A DNA stretch of 64,000 bases from Nonomuraea sediminis (GTDB lineage: Bacteria > Actinomycetota > Actinomycetes > Streptosporangiales > Streptosporangiaceae). Both the position numbers and the translations under genes were made by a program. Under the pieces are notes generated by a model. The model made no database searches. It was not told where the DNA came from and saw nothing but the letters and a program-made list of their open reading frames with translations. Positions 26,197 to 35,146 of the stretch are shown piece by piece. Location of the stretch: the NCBI RefSeq assembly GCF_018531495.1, contig NZ_JAHDTI010000019.1, positions 62,001 to 126,000 on the forward strand, in the 5' to 3' direction. Positions within the stretch are counted from its first letter, which is position 1. Each line of letters begins with the position of its first letter.

Positions 26197-26369
26197 TCCT
26201 CGTCCTTGTCGGCCTCGTCCCACGCCTTGTTGCGCTCGGCCGCGCGCCGCAGGGCGCCCGCGGCCTCCTCTTCTGTCTCGTAGGGGCCCATGCGGTCCTT
26301 GTTCGGGCAGCCCTTCTCGGGCTCGACGCGCATGTGCTTGAGGCAGAACCACCACTGGCCATCGCTCAC
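26193..26369 (-). CDS. Small conserved actinobacterial protein
   Basis: A 58-residue acidic protein starting at GTG 26369. It contains two well-spaced cysteines and aromatic residues near the start (WWFCLKHMRVEPEKGCP) followed by KDRMGPYETEEEAAGALRRAAERNKAWDEAD. The composition, with a helix rich in Ala/Arg/Glu, and the position divergent from methionine aminopeptidase resemble a small protein family I know from actinomycetes, whose function is unknown. The cysteines and His could bind a metal. It is too short to be called by simple ORF length filters; its stop overlaps the cyclase stop. Confidence 0.75.
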   Translation of the reverse strand: MSDGQWWFCLKHMRVEPEKGCPNKDRMGPYETEEEAAGALRRAAERNKAWDEADKDED

Positions 26370-26401
26370 GCCACCAATGATGCCCCGTACACTCGGATTT
26401 C

Positions 26402-27250
26402 ATGACGACACTGCTCCAGCCCGGGCGAGTCTCGCCCATGCGTAAGGTGCCCGCCTCGATCGAGCGGCCGGAGTACGTCGGCAGGAAGCATCCCAAGACG
26501 GGCGAGGACGACGTGAAGACGCCCGAGATCATCGAGCGGATGCGCGTCGCCGGCCGGATCGCCGCACAGGCGCTCGAGGAGGTCGGCAAGCACGCAACGC
26601 CCGGGGTGACGACCGACGAACTCGACAGGATCGGCCACGAGTTCCTCCTCGACCACGGCGCCTATCCCAGCACGCTGGGCTACCGCGGCTATCCCAAGTC
26701 GCTGTGCACCTCGATCAACGAGGTGATCTGCCACGGCATCCCCGACGACACAGTGCTGCGCGACGGCGACATCGTCAACGTGGACATCACCGCCTACATC
26801 GGCGGCGTGCACGGCGACACCGACGCCACCTACCTGGTCGGCGACGTGGACGAGGAGTCGAGGCTGCTGGTCGAGCGCACCCGCGAGTCGATGATGCGCG
26901 CGATCAAGGCGGTCGCGCCCGGCCGCCAGCTCAACGTGGTGGGCCGGGTGATCGAGGCCTACGCCAAGCGCTTCGGCTACGGCGTCGTGCGCGACTTCAC
27001 CGGCCACGGCATCGGCACCACGTTCCACTCGGGGCTGATGGTGCCGCACTACGACGACCCGTCGCTGCAGGTGGAGCTGAAGCCGGGGATGACGTTCACG
27101 ATCGAGCCAATGCTGACGCTGGGCACGATCGAGTACGACATCTGGCCCGACAAGTGGACCGCCGTGACCAAGGACCGCAAGCGCACCGCCCAGTTCGAGC
27201 ACACCATCCTGGTGACCGACAGCGGCAGCGAGATCCTGACGCTCCCCTGA
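26402..27250 (+). CDS. map: Type I methionine aminopeptidase
   Basis: A 282-residue enzyme that removes the N-terminal methionine from nascent proteins. The five metal ligands are visible: Asp in NVDITAY, Asp in GDTDATY, His in FTGHGIGTTFH, Glu in TIEPML and Glu in FEHTIL. The N-terminal 40 residues (VRKHPKTGEDDVKTPE-type extension) are the SH3-binding-like linker of actinobacterial MetAPs (MapB type). The ATG at 26402 has no ribosome site; TACACT ends 8 bases upstream, so a leaderless transcript is likely. Housekeeping gene. Confidence 0.96.
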   Translation: MTTLLQPGRVSPMRKVPASIERPEYVGRKHPKTGEDDVKTPEIIERMRVAGRIAAQALEEVGKHATPGVTTDELDRIGHEFLLDHGAYPSTLGYRGYPKSLCTSINEVICHGIPDDTVLRDGDIVNVDITAYIGGVHGDTDATYLVGDVDEESRLLVERTRESMMRAIKAVAPGRQLNVVGRVIEAYAKRFGYGVVRDFTGHGIGTTFHSGLMVPHYDDPSLQVELKPGMTFTIEPMLTLGTIEYDIWPDKWTAVTKDRKRTAQFEHTILVTDSGSEILTLP

Positions 27251-27297
27251 GGGGCTGCGGAAAGAGCGGGAAATGGCGATCTGGCATGATCTGACGC

Positions 27298-27951
27298 ATG
27301 ACTGACGTGAGCGGGCTTTCTATCGGCATCTTGGGCGGGACGGGTGACCAGGGGAAGGGGCTGGCGCGGCGGTTCGCGCTGGCGGGCCATCCCGTGGTGA
27401 TCGGGTCGCGCAACGCGCAGCGGGCGCAGGACGCGGCCGACTCGATCGGATCCGGCACCCGGGGCGCGGAGAACCACGTGGTCGCCGCCGAGACCGACAT
27501 CGTGATCGTGGCCGTGCCGTACGAGGGCCACAAGGCGCTGCTCGAGTCGCTGCGTACCGAGCTGGCCGGCAAGATCGTCGTCGACTGCGTCAACCCGCTC
27601 GGCTTCGACAAGCAGGGCCCGTACGCGCTGAAGGTCGAGGCGGGAAGCGCCGCCCAGGAGGCCGAGCAGGCGCTGCCCGACAGCCGGGTCGTGGGCGCCT
27701 TCCACCACGTGTCGGCCGTGACGCTGCTCGACCCCGAGGTCGACAAGGTCGACCTGGACGTGCTGGTGCTCGGCGACGACCGCGAGGCCACCGACCTGGT
27801 CCAGGCGCTGGCCGCCGTCATCCCGGGCGTGCGCGGCATCTACGGCGGGCGGCTGCGCAACGCCCACCAGGTGGAGGCGCTGACCGCCAACATCATCGCG
27901 GTGAACCGCCGCTACAAGGCGCACGCCGGCATCCGCATCACCGACGTCTGA
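27298..27951 (+). CDS. npdG: F420-dependent NADP reductase
   Basis: A 217-residue Rossmann protein that moves hydride between coenzyme F420 and NADP. The NADP-binding motif IGILGGTGDQGKGLARRFALAGHPVVIGSR is canonical for this family (Fno/NpdG), and HHVSAV and the C-terminal NRRYKAHAGIRITDV are conserved. Coenzyme F420 enzymes are a marker for actinobacteria and archaea. A CATGAT -10-like box ends 7 bases before the ATG, so it may be leaderless. A strong palindrome follows the stop. Confidence 0.95.
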   Translation: MTDVSGLSIGILGGTGDQGKGLARRFALAGHPVVIGSRNAQRAQDAADSIGSGTRGAENHVVAAETDIVIVAVPYEGHKALLESLRTELAGKIVVDCVNPLGFDKQGPYALKVEAGSAAQEAEQALPDSRVVGAFHHVSAVTLLDPEVDKVDLDVLVLGDDREATDLVQALAAVIPGVRGIYGGRLRNAHQVEALTANIIAVNRRYKAHAGIRITDV

Positions 27952-27959
27952 TCGTCCGA

Positions 27960-27993
27960 ACGAAGGGGGCGCCGGGCCCGGCGCCTCCTTCGT
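27960..27993. terminator. 34-bp near-perfect palindrome after the F420 reductase
   Basis: Arms 27960-27976 and 27977-27993 pair in all 17 positions, with a single G-T wobble. The hairpin begins 9 bp past the stop. No strong T-tract; a hairpin-type terminator is the simplest reading. Confidence 0.7.
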
Positions 27994-28107
27994 CATGCGT
28001 GAAGCTGGAGCCCGCACTCATCGGATTTCCCCCGGTCAAGGCGGTGGACAATCACCATCCCGCCTGGTTAAGGTAAAAAAATATTAGAGTTCTACCGGGG
28101 GGCTCTT

Positions 28108-29244
28108 TTGGCTTTTCAGCGACTCAAGGACAACTTCGAGCTGGTGGCCAAATACGGCGACACGGTGCCGCTGTATTTATTCTCCGATCTGTTCCTGCGC
28201 GCGCCCGAGCTGCGGGAAATGTTCCCGCTCAACATGCGCAACCAGCGGGCCCGGCTGATGACCGCGCTCGCGTTCGCGGTCGAGCACGCGGGCGACATCC
28301 CCGAGATCACTCCCTACCTGCACAGGCTCGGCCGTAGCCATCGCAAGTTCGGCGCCGAGCCCGAGCACTACGCGCAGTGGGGCGCCAGCGTGGTCGGCAC
28401 CATGCGGCGGTTCTCGGGACCCGTGTGGAACGCGGAGCTGGAGGCCGACTGGCACCGTTTTCTGGGGGAGATCACGCGGGTGCTGGTGGAGGGCGCCCAG
28501 CTCGACGCGGCCACGCGCCCCGCGTGCTGGACCGCCGAGGTGATCAGTCACGAACGGCGGGCCGTCGACACGGCGGTGCTGCGCCTGCTCGCCGACCGCC
28601 CCTACCCGTATGTGCCCGGCCAGTCGGCGCCCGTCGAAGTGGACCGCCGGCCGAATACGTGGCGTTATTATTCGATGGCCAACGTGCCGCGCCAGGACAA
28701 TACTTTCGAGCTGCACGTGAAAGCCTCCGGCGTGGTCAGCCAGACACTTGTGCGCCATTTACAGGAAGGCGACACGATAAAGCTCGGCGCGCCGGTCGGC
28801 ACGCTCACGCTCAATCCCACCACGGGCAGAAATCTGCTGCTGATAGCGGGCGGCACGGGCCTGGCGCCGATCAAGGCGATTCTCGAACACGTCACCCGGC
28901 TGCCGGTGCCGCCGTGGGTCAGCCTGTTCTGGGGCGCCCGCGAGCCGGCGGGCCTGTACGACCTGGCCGCGCTGCGCTCCTGGGCGGCCCGCTACTCCTG
29001 GCTCAACGTCACCCCGGCGCTGTCGGACGTGCGCGATCCCGACATGGCGCCCTCGGGCACCGCCGGTGAGGTCGTCGGCCGCTACGGCCGCTGGGACGGC
29101 TACGAGGCCTACATCTGCGGCCCGCCCGCCATGGTCGAGGACACGGTCGGGCGGCTACGCGCGAGCGGCTTCAACGACACCCGCATCCACCTGGAACGAT
29201 TCGCCAGCACGGTGGCCACGCCGCCACAGAGGTTCGCATCATGA
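28108..29244 (+). CDS. Flavohaemoglobin-like globin-FNR protein
   Basis: A 378-residue two-domain protein. Residues 1-135 are a globin (FELVAKYGDTVPLYLFSDLFLRAPELREMFP, proximal His in LHRLGRSHRKFG); residues 145-370 are a ferredoxin-NADP reductase-like domain with the FAD motif RYYSMANVP, NADP-binding LLLIAGGTGLAPIKA and terminal YICGPPAMVEDT. Such proteins oxidise nitric oxide to nitrate or reduce oxygen. The start is TTG at 28108 after a GGGGGG run; an AT-rich stretch upstream (around 28072-28090) is the likely promoter. Overlaps the downstream DivIVA-domain gene by ATGA. Substrate inferred from family. Confidence 0.9.
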   Translation: MAFQRLKDNFELVAKYGDTVPLYLFSDLFLRAPELREMFPLNMRNQRARLMTALAFAVEHAGDIPEITPYLHRLGRSHRKFGAEPEHYAQWGASVVGTMRRFSGPVWNAELEADWHRFLGEITRVLVEGAQLDAATRPACWTAEVISHERRAVDTAVLRLLADRPYPYVPGQSAPVEVDRRPNTWRYYSMANVPRQDNTFELHVKASGVVSQTLVRHLQEGDTIKLGAPVGTLTLNPTTGRNLLLIAGGTGLAPIKAILEHVTRLPVPPWVSLFWGAREPAGLYDLAALRSWAARYSWLNVTPALSDVRDPDMAPSGTAGEVVGRYGRWDGYEAYICGPPAMVEDTVGRLRASGFNDTRIHLERFASTVATPPQRFAS

Positions 29245-29999
29245 CTGACAACGTGGAGCAGTTCCACGCCAAGTTCACCGCTCCCGCGGAAGCGGAAGAC
29301 GTGGTGCCCTGGCAGGAGCCGGGGCAGAACGGGCACAAGGAGGCGTGGGAGGAGCCGCAGTGGGACGAGCCCCGCGCGGCGCCCGAGCCCTGGGAGGCGC
29401 GCACCGCCGACTGGCTGACCCCGGCGCAGCTGCGGTCCGTGGTGTTCCGCCGGGCCGCGTTCGGCAAGCGCGGCCTGGACGAGCAGCAGGTCAACTCCTT
29501 CCTCGACCGCGTCGAGCAGGAGCTGACCGTGCTGCTGCAGGAGAAGCGGGCCCTGGAGGCCGAGGTGACCCGCCTGCGCGAGTACGTCGCGGGCACCTCC
29601 CAGCCGGAGACACCGCCCCAGCACGGCAAGGAGCTGGAGACCAAGCAGGAGGAGCCCGTCCCCGTGCAGCAGGCGGTGAGCCGGGTCCACGAGGCGCACG
29701 TCTACGCCGCCAGCATCCTGTCGCAGGCCCAGCAGACCGCCGACCAGTACATGCAGGAGGCGCAGCAGTACAGCAGGGAACTGGTCGAGGACGCCCGCGG
29801 CCGCCGCGCCGAACTGCTGGCCAGGGCGGCCGAGCACGGCGAGGACGAGGGGGCCGAGCAGCTCAGGGCCACCAACCGCCACTACCGCGGCAACCTGCGC
29901 GACTCGCTGCGCCTGGTGCTGGCCGACCTGGACGAGTGGGAGCAGGCCGAGCTCACTGGGCCGTCAGAGCAACCGAAGGAGGAACCCGGGCAGCCCTGA
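29241..29999 (+). CDS. DivIVA domain-containing protein
   Basis: A 252-residue acidic protein. After a disordered N-terminus (about 1-55), residues 58-115 carry a DivIVA-type motif (LRSVVFRRAAFGKRGLDEQQVNSFLDRVEQELTVLLQEKRALEAEVTRLREYV) leading into a coiled coil. The rest is helical and Gln/Glu-rich. DivIVA proteins recognise membrane curvature and organise polar growth; this one has the domain internally rather than at the N-terminus, so it is a family relative and not the essential polar DivIVA. The 3' end overlaps the convergent ABC permease gene by 47 bp. Confidence 0.82.
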   Translation: MTDNVEQFHAKFTAPAEAEDVVPWQEPGQNGHKEAWEEPQWDEPRAAPEPWEARTADWLTPAQLRSVVFRRAAFGKRGLDEQQVNSFLDRVEQELTVLLQEKRALEAEVTRLREYVAGTSQPETPPQHGKELETKQEEPVPVQQAVSRVHEAHVYAASILSQAQQTADQYMQEAQQYSRELVEDARGRRAELLARAAEHGEDEGAEQLRATNRHYRGNLRDSLRLVLADLDEWEQAELTGPSEQPKEEPGQP

Positions 30000-31149
30000 C
30001 CGCAGGATAGATCCCGGCCAGCGCCCCGATCAGCAGCGTCGTCCCCAGCGCCCCGCCCGGCGCCCACACCGGCACCACGGCGGGCAGCGCGTTGACGCCC
30101 GCGTAGACGAACGTGGCGAGCGCCCCGCCGACCACGCCGAAGGCCCCGCCCGCCACGGACAGGATCAGCGCCTCCACCAGGAACTGCGTGCGCACCTGCC
30201 CGCGGGTGGCACCGAGCGAGCGGCGCAGCCCGATCTCCTTGCGCCGCTCGAGCACCGCCACGACCATCGTGTTGGCCACCCCGACCGCGCCCACGAACAG
30301 CGCGACCGCGCCCAGCCCCAGCATCAGCCCGGTGAACGCGCCGGCCGCCGCCGCCTTGGCCTTCAGCGCGTCGGAGGGCCGGCTGACCTTGGCGTCGCTG
30401 GGCCGCTCCGGGCTGACGGTCCTGGCCAGCGCGTCCCGCACGCTCTCCACGCTCTCGTCGTCCGACCGCTCGTAGACGGTGGTCGGATGGCCATCGAAGT
30501 CCAGGTACTCCTCGGCCGCGGGGAACCCGATCAGCGCCGATCGCTCGATCTCCTCGGCCAGCGGCATCCGGTCCAGGATCCCGATCACGGTGAACCACCG
30601 GTTGCCGATCCAGACCTGGGCGTCGGGCGCGGTGAGCCCGAGCCGCTCGGCCGCCACGGACCCCAGCACAACCGCCGGGTGCCGCTCGGTCGCCGCGTTC
30701 AGCCAGGTGCCCGAGCGGACCCTGCCGTCCAGCGTGCGCAGCAGGTCCAGGCTGGTGGCCTGCACGCTGATGCCGAGCGAGACCTCGCCGGCTATCAGGT
30801 CGTTGCGCCTGACCGTGGCCTTGGTGTCGCCGGTCTGGCCGGCCTCGCGCACCCCGTCGATGCGCAGGACGGCTGCCGCCGCCCCCTTGGGCAGCTTGAC
30901 CGGGTCGTCGCCGAACAGGTCGTCGCCGGGGGAGACGCGCAGCAGGTTCGTGCCCAGCGCGTCGAGCTGGCGCAGCAGCCGGGCCTGGCTGGAGGCGGAG
31001 ATGCCCACCACGGTCACCATGGTGGCGATGCCGACCGCGATGCCCAGCGCCGCGAGCAGCGCGCGGCCCGGCCTGGCCCGCAGCCCGGCGGTGCCGAGCC
31101 TGACCAGGTCGGACGGCCGCAACCGGACCGGGCGCAGCACCCCGTTCAC
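29953..31149 (-). CDS. MacB/FtsX-type ABC transporter permease
   Basis: A 398-residue permease with one N-terminal transmembrane helix (about 27-48), a large extracytoplasmic MacB periplasmic-core-like domain and three C-terminal helices (about 275-385). ERRKEIGLRRSLGATRGQVRTQFLVEAL is the typical FtsX coupling signature. It forms a transporter with the ATPase at 31146-31808 and the adaptor at 31805-32893, i.e. a MacAB-like unit without an outer membrane partner. Last gene of a seven-gene operon. Confidence 0.93.
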   Translation of the reverse strand: MNGVLRPVRLRPSDLVRLGTAGLRARPGRALLAALGIAVGIATMVTVVGISASSQARLLRQLDALGTNLLRVSPGDDLFGDDPVKLPKGAAAAVLRIDGVREAGQTGDTKATVRRNDLIAGEVSLGISVQATSLDLLRTLDGRVRSGTWLNAATERHPAVVLGSVAAERLGLTAPDAQVWIGNRWFTVIGILDRMPLAEEIERSALIGFPAAEEYLDFDGHPTTVYERSDDESVESVRDALARTVSPERPSDAKVSRPSDALKAKAAAAGAFTGLMLGLGAVALFVGAVGVANTMVVAVLERRKEIGLRRSLGATRGQVRTQFLVEALILSVAGGAFGVVGGALATFVYAGVNALPAVVPVWAPGGALGTTLLIGALAGIYPAVRAARVPPSVALTAQ

Positions 31150-31808
31150 GGCGTGATCCGCCCGTCGAGCACGCGCATCCTGCGCGGGCAGGCGGCGGCC
31201 ACGTCCAGGTCGTGGGTGATCAGCGCGATCGTGATCCCGGCCGCGTTGAGCGAACGGAACACCGACAGCACCTCGGCGCCGGACTCGGTGTCGAGGTTGC
31301 CGGTCGGCTCGTCGGCCAGCAGCAGCGGCGGCTCGCCCGCCACCGCCCTGGCCACCGCGACCCGCTGCATCTGCCCGCCCGACAGCTGATGCGGCCGGTG
31401 CCGCAACCGGTCGCCGAGCCCGACCCGTTCCAGCGCCAGTGCGGCCCTGGCGCGCCGCGCCCGCAGCGGCAGCCCGGAGTACAGCAGCCCGTCGGCCACG
31501 TTGTCCAGCGCCGACAGGCCGGGAGCCAGGTGGAACTGCTGGAAGACGAACCCGATGCAGCGGGCGCGCAGCGCCGACAGCTCCCGGTCCGACAGCCGGT
31601 TCACGTCATGGCCCGCCACGCGGACCGTGCCGGAGGTGGGCCGGTCCAGGGTGCCGGCGATCTGCAGCAGCGTGGACTTGCCCGAACCCGACGGGCCCAC
31701 GATCGCCACCATCTCGCCCTGGCCGATGGTCAGGCTCACCTCGCGCAGCGCCCGCACGCCGCCGTAGTCCTTGCTGACCCGGTGGATCTCCAGGATCGGC
31801 CTGCTCAT
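31146..31808 (-). CDS. MacB-type ABC transporter ATP-binding protein
   Basis: A 220-residue LolD/MacB-like ATPase with Walker A GPSGSGKST, Q-loop FQQFHL, signature LSGGQMQRVAVARA, Walker B LLLADEPTGNLD and switch His in LITHDLD; all catalytic residues are intact. Overlaps the permease gene (ATGA) and the adaptor gene upstream. Energises the FtsX-like permease for export or mechanotransmission. Confidence 0.95.
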   Translation of the reverse strand: MSRPILEIHRVSKDYGGVRALREVSLTIGQGEMVAIVGPSGSGKSTLLQIAGTLDRPTSGTVRVAGHDVNRLSDRELSALRARCIGFVFQQFHLAPGLSALDNVADGLLYSGLPLRARRARAALALERVGLGDRLRHRPHQLSGGQMQRVAVARAVAGEPPLLLADEPTGNLDTESGAEVLSVFRSLNAAGITIALITHDLDVAAACPRRMRVLDGRITP

Positions 31809-32893
31809 CGTCCCGCCACCGCCACCCGCGTGCCCTCGGCGATGCCCTGCCCGCTCACCTCGACCCGGCCGCTGCCGAACGCGCCCGTGGTCACCGGCAC
31901 CCGGCGGCCGTCCGCCAGTTCGACGCCGTAGCCGCCCTGCGGCAGGGCGAGCAGCGCCTCGACGGGCACGCTGAGCACGTTCCTGGCGCGCTGCCGCCGC
32001 AGCTCGACCGTGACGGGCGCCTCGTCGAGCGCGCCCACGTCCTTGGCCGGGACCTTGATCTCGACCTGGACCACGGGCTTGCCCTTGTCCTGGCCGTTCG
32101 ACTTGACCAGCTTGGCCACCTTGGCGACCTTCGAGATCGTGCCCGTGACGGTCCTGCCCTCGGCCAGCTTGACCGTGACCTTCTTGCCGGCCTGCGCCAC
32201 GTCCTGCTTGTCGGCGTCCAGGTCGATGCGGACCAGCCGCTCGGTGGTGGTGACCTGCAGCACCGGCCGCTGCGGCGCGACGCGGTCGCCGACCTCGACG
32301 CTCGTGGCGCTCACCCGGGCCGCGCCGGGCAGGAACACGACCTGTCCCGCCTCCACCCGGCCGGTGCGTTCCAGGCCGTTGTGCTTCTGCCACCTGCGTA
32401 CGGCTCGCGCGGTGGCGGAGGTGAACCTGCCGTCCACGGTCACGCCCTTGCCGAAGCCGAGCGCGCGGAGGTTGCGTTCGAGCTGCTCGACGTCGGGTCC
32501 TTTCTTGACGTCCTCCTCCAGGTCCCGGTAGGCGGGCAGCCTGCCGTACATGAGGATCTGCGGCTTGCGGTCGACGCGGTAGAGCGCCTGGCCGCGGGTG
32601 ACGACCGCGCCTTCGGACGGCAGGCCGGTGACGGTGCCGGGCTGGCCGGCCTTGATCGTGCGGCCGTCGGCGAAGGTGAGCTTGCCGTCCACGCTCTCCT
32701 GGTCGACGAGGTCGCCGCGGGTGATCTCGGCGGTGGCCGTGGCCGGCGGGCGGGTGGCGGGGGCGGCGGCCTTGGCGGCGTGCGGGCCATCGTGGAAGAA
32801 CGCCCCGGCGGCGAACACGCCCGCCGCGGTGACGGCCGCGCCGATCGCGGTGGTCTCCAGAGCGACGATCACGCCCTTCAGCGGGCCTCTCAC
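31805..32893 (-). CDS. Efflux adaptor (HlyD/MacA-like) with peptidoglycan-binding domain
   Basis: A 362-residue protein with an N-terminal membrane anchor (about 7-32), a biotinyl-lipoyl-like segment (AGQPGTVTGLPSEGAVVTRGQALYRVD), a peptidoglycan-binding type 1 domain in the middle (VEQLERNLRALGFGKGVTVDGRFTSATARAVRRWQ, about residues 115-165) and a C-terminal beta-barrel/MP domain. In Gram-positives such adaptors link an ABC permease to the cell wall. The GTG at 32893 overlaps the stop of the upstream lipoprotein gene as GTGA. Confidence 0.88.
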   Translation of the reverse strand: MRGPLKGVIVALETTAIGAAVTAAGVFAAGAFFHDGPHAAKAAAPATRPPATATAEITRGDLVDQESVDGKLTFADGRTIKAGQPGTVTGLPSEGAVVTRGQALYRVDRKPQILMYGRLPAYRDLEEDVKKGPDVEQLERNLRALGFGKGVTVDGRFTSATARAVRRWQKHNGLERTGRVEAGQVVFLPGAARVSATSVEVGDRVAPQRPVLQVTTTERLVRIDLDADKQDVAQAGKKVTVKLAEGRTVTGTISKVAKVAKLVKSNGQDKGKPVVQVEIKVPAKDVGALDEAPVTVELRRQRARNVLSVPVEALLALPQGGYGVELADGRRVPVTTGAFGSGRVEVSGQGIAEGTRVAVAGR

Positions 32894-33411
32894 TGTGACC
32901 CGCCGAAGCTGGGCACGAACTGGCGGCAGGCCTGCATGGCCTTCTGGAAGGAGGGGTCGTTGGGGTTGAGGTTCCAGTTCTGCTGGGGCGGGTCGGGCAT
33001 GTCGATGCCCTGCTTGCGCATGCACTGGGCGAACTTGACCAGCTGGTCGCGGATCTTCGGGTCGTCGTAGGGGTTGGGGAGCTGCTTGGTGTACTGCTCG
33101 CAGGCCTTCAGCGCCTTCTGCAGCGTGGCCTGGTCGCCGGTGTAGCGCCAGTTCCTGGCCTCGGGCGAGCCGGGGTCGGGCATGTCGATACCGTTCTGCC
33201 TGATGCACTGGGTGAGCTTGGCCTGCGCGTCGGCCGGGCTGAGCGAGCCCGCGGGCTTGGGCGCCCGCGGCTGCGTCTGCTGGACGGCGGGCCGCTGCGC
33301 GCCGCCGGCGATCGCGATGGCGATGGGATGCCGGGAGTCGCGTTGCGTGCAGCCGGCAACGAGCGACAACAGCATCACCGCCGCCGACACCAGGCAGATG
33401 GTCGTGCGCAT
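32890..33411 (-). CDS. Lipoprotein with duplicated CxR-GIDMPDP motif
   Basis: A 173-residue lipoprotein: signal peptide with lipobox SLVAGC (lipidated Cys21), a linker, then two copies of a roughly 45-residue unit, each beginning with a Cys-containing helix and the motif C-I/M-R-Q/K-x-GIDMPDP and ending with a second Cys (KACEQY and QACRQF). The four cysteines suggest two disulfides. Proteins of this kind are commonly seen with actinobacterial HlyD/MacB-like operons; function unknown. GTGA overlap with the adaptor gene; 20 bp from the upstream permease. Confidence 0.85.
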   Translation of the reverse strand: MRTTICLVSAAVMLLSLVAGCTQRDSRHPIAIAIAGGAQRPAVQQTQPRAPKPAGSLSPADAQAKLTQCIRQNGIDMPDPGSPEARNWRYTGDQATLQKALKACEQYTKQLPNPYDDPKIRDQLVKFAQCMRKQGIDMPDPPQQNWNLNPNDPSFQKAMQACRQFVPSFGGSQ

Positions 33412-33431
33412 GTCCCCCGTGTCCCCCTACG

Positions 33432-34241
33432 TCAAGTGATCGGTGCGGGCCGCCCGGTCCAGTCGAACGTCCTGCCGGTCGCCACGTTCACCACCAGCGC
33501 GGTGACGAACAGGCCCGCCACCGCCGGCCAGGTGGCCGACAGCCTGCCCAGGTAGGCGGCGTCGAAGACGAAGTCGTCGAGCTGCGCCAGCGGGTTGACC
33601 GTGGTGATCTGGTACAGCCACGGCGCCACTCCCTGCCAGCCCTCGCGCGGCACCCCCATGCCGCTGGTGAGGAACAGCAGGACGAAGATCGTCGGTGCGG
33701 CCACCCTGGCGGCGGGTTCCGGCAGCCGCAGCCCGCCGAGCAGCAGCCCCACGCTGAACGTGCAGTAGGCCACCACGGCCAGCGCCCCCGCGAAGTACAG
33801 CGGGTGCCAGGTCCGCGGCGCCCCGTAGATCGCGAACGTCACGGCCACGAACAGCGTCACGCTCGCCACCACCAGCGCCGCCGCCACGACGACCTGCGCG
33901 GCGATGAAGCCGCCGTCCGTCATGGGAGTACGGCGCAGCCGCCGCAGCATCCCGCCGGCCCGGCTGCCTGAGACGTTCAGCGCGACGACCACGATCCCGA
34001 CGCAGGCCGCCACGGTCCCGGCCATCTCGGCCGTCAGCCGGTCGATCACCCGGACGCCCGGCATGGCGCCGAACTCGATCGTCGGCAGCGAGAACCCGAT
34101 GAAGAGCATCAGCAGCAGCCACACCAGGAACGGCAGCGCGACCGAGGCGAGCCACGCCACCGGCGTCCTGGCCAGCAGCACCAGCTCGCTGCGCGCCAGG
34201 ATCCACACCGTCCGCATCGGCCTGGCCTCCGGCGCGCTCAT
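33432..34241 (-). CDS. ABC-2 type transporter permease
   Basis: A 269-residue protein with six predicted transmembrane helices, ABC-2 type (the SRAGGMLRRLRRTPMTDGGFIAAQ loop and LTSGMGVPREGWQGVAPWLYQITTVNPLAQLDD are typical). Pairs with the ATPase at 34238-35146 by overlap. Exported substrate unknown. Confidence 0.9.
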   Translation of the reverse strand: MSAPEARPMRTVWILARSELVLLARTPVAWLASVALPFLVWLLLMLFIGFSLPTIEFGAMPGVRVIDRLTAEMAGTVAACVGIVVVALNVSGSRAGGMLRRLRRTPMTDGGFIAAQVVVAAALVVASVTLFVAVTFAIYGAPRTWHPLYFAGALAVVAYCTFSVGLLLGGLRLPEPAARVAAPTIFVLLFLTSGMGVPREGWQGVAPWLYQITTVNPLAQLDDFVFDAAYLGRLSATWPAVAGLFVTALVVNVATGRTFDWTGRPAPIT

Positions 34242-35146
34242 GAGCCCTGCTCCAGCGCCGCGGGGACCTCGCCGGGGCCGACCAGGCGTCCGGTCAGCGT
34301 GCGGGGCTCCCGCGGGGCCTCCTGACGGCCCTCGGTCGACAGGACCAGGTAGGCGTCACGCAACGACGTGGGGCGGATCCGGTCGCCGTTGACGCCGGGC
34401 AGGTCCCTGGCCGCGCGCTCCAGGGCGGGACGCTCGCCGTACAGGTAGGTGGACGAGGCGCCGCGCAGCACCCGGACCTCGGCCGGCTCGCCGACGCGGA
34501 CCTGCGGCGGGACGCGCAGGACCCAGTCGGCGCCGAGCAGCCCGAGCAGGCGCGACGGCTCGGCCTCGGCCAGCACCCGGCCGGCGCGCAGCAGCACCAC
34601 CCGGTCGGCCAGTCGTTCGGCCTGGGCCGGGTCGTCGAGGGTGAGGCACACCGCGCCGTAGCCGGTGCTCAGCTCGGCGATCACCCGCTCGATGCGGTCC
34701 CTGCTGCCGTCGCGCAGGCCGCCCATGGGGTCGTCGAGCACGATCAGTTCCGGGTTGCCCGTCAGCGCCAGGCCCACCTGCGCCCTGCGCCGCTGCCCCT
34801 CGGTCAGCGCGCCGAAGCGCTTGCCGAGCAGCGGATCCAGGTCGAGCAGGTCCGCCAGGTGGGCGGGCAGGCCGCGCGTGCCGTACAGCTCGGCGAACAG
34901 CGTCAGCGCCTCGCGGACCTTCATGCGCGCGGGCGGGTCGTCGTCGCGCAGGCTCACGCCCACGCGGCCGGTGGACTCGACGTGGCCGGCGTCCGGCTCG
35001 CGGGAGCCCGCCACGCACTCGGCCAGCGTGGTCTTCCCGCTGCCCGGCGGGCCGACCACGCACACGACCTCGCCCCGCCGTACGGTGAACGACACGCCCG
35101 CCAGCACGCCCGCCTCCAGATCCGACACCCGCAGCAGCGGCGTCAC
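34238..35146 (-). CDS. ABC transporter ATP-binding protein with atypical catalytic motifs
   Basis: A 302-residue ATPase subunit. Walker A GPPGSGKTTLAE is intact. The signature is LTEGQRRRAQVGLAL rather than LSGGQ, Walker B is LIVLDDP (Asp where the catalytic Glu should be), and the switch region reads LTLDDPAQ with no His. ATP hydrolysis may therefore be slow or absent, though it can still bind ATP. The C-terminal 80 residues extend beyond the core. Start is a GTG overlapping the MinD-like gene stop (GTGA). Works with the ABC-2 permease downstream. Confidence 0.87.
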   Translation of the reverse strand: MTPLLRVSDLEAGVLAGVSFTVRRGEVVCVVGPPGSGKTTLAECVAGSREPDAGHVESTGRVGVSLRDDDPPARMKVREALTLFAELYGTRGLPAHLADLLDLDPLLGKRFGALTEGQRRRAQVGLALTGNPELIVLDDPMGGLRDGSRDRIERVIAELSTGYGAVCLTLDDPAQAERLADRVVLLRAGRVLAEAEPSRLLGLLGADWVLRVPPQVRVGEPAEVRVLRGASSTYLYGERPALERAARDLPGVNGDRIRPTSLRDAYLVLSTEGRQEAPREPRTLTGRLVGPGEVPAALEQGS

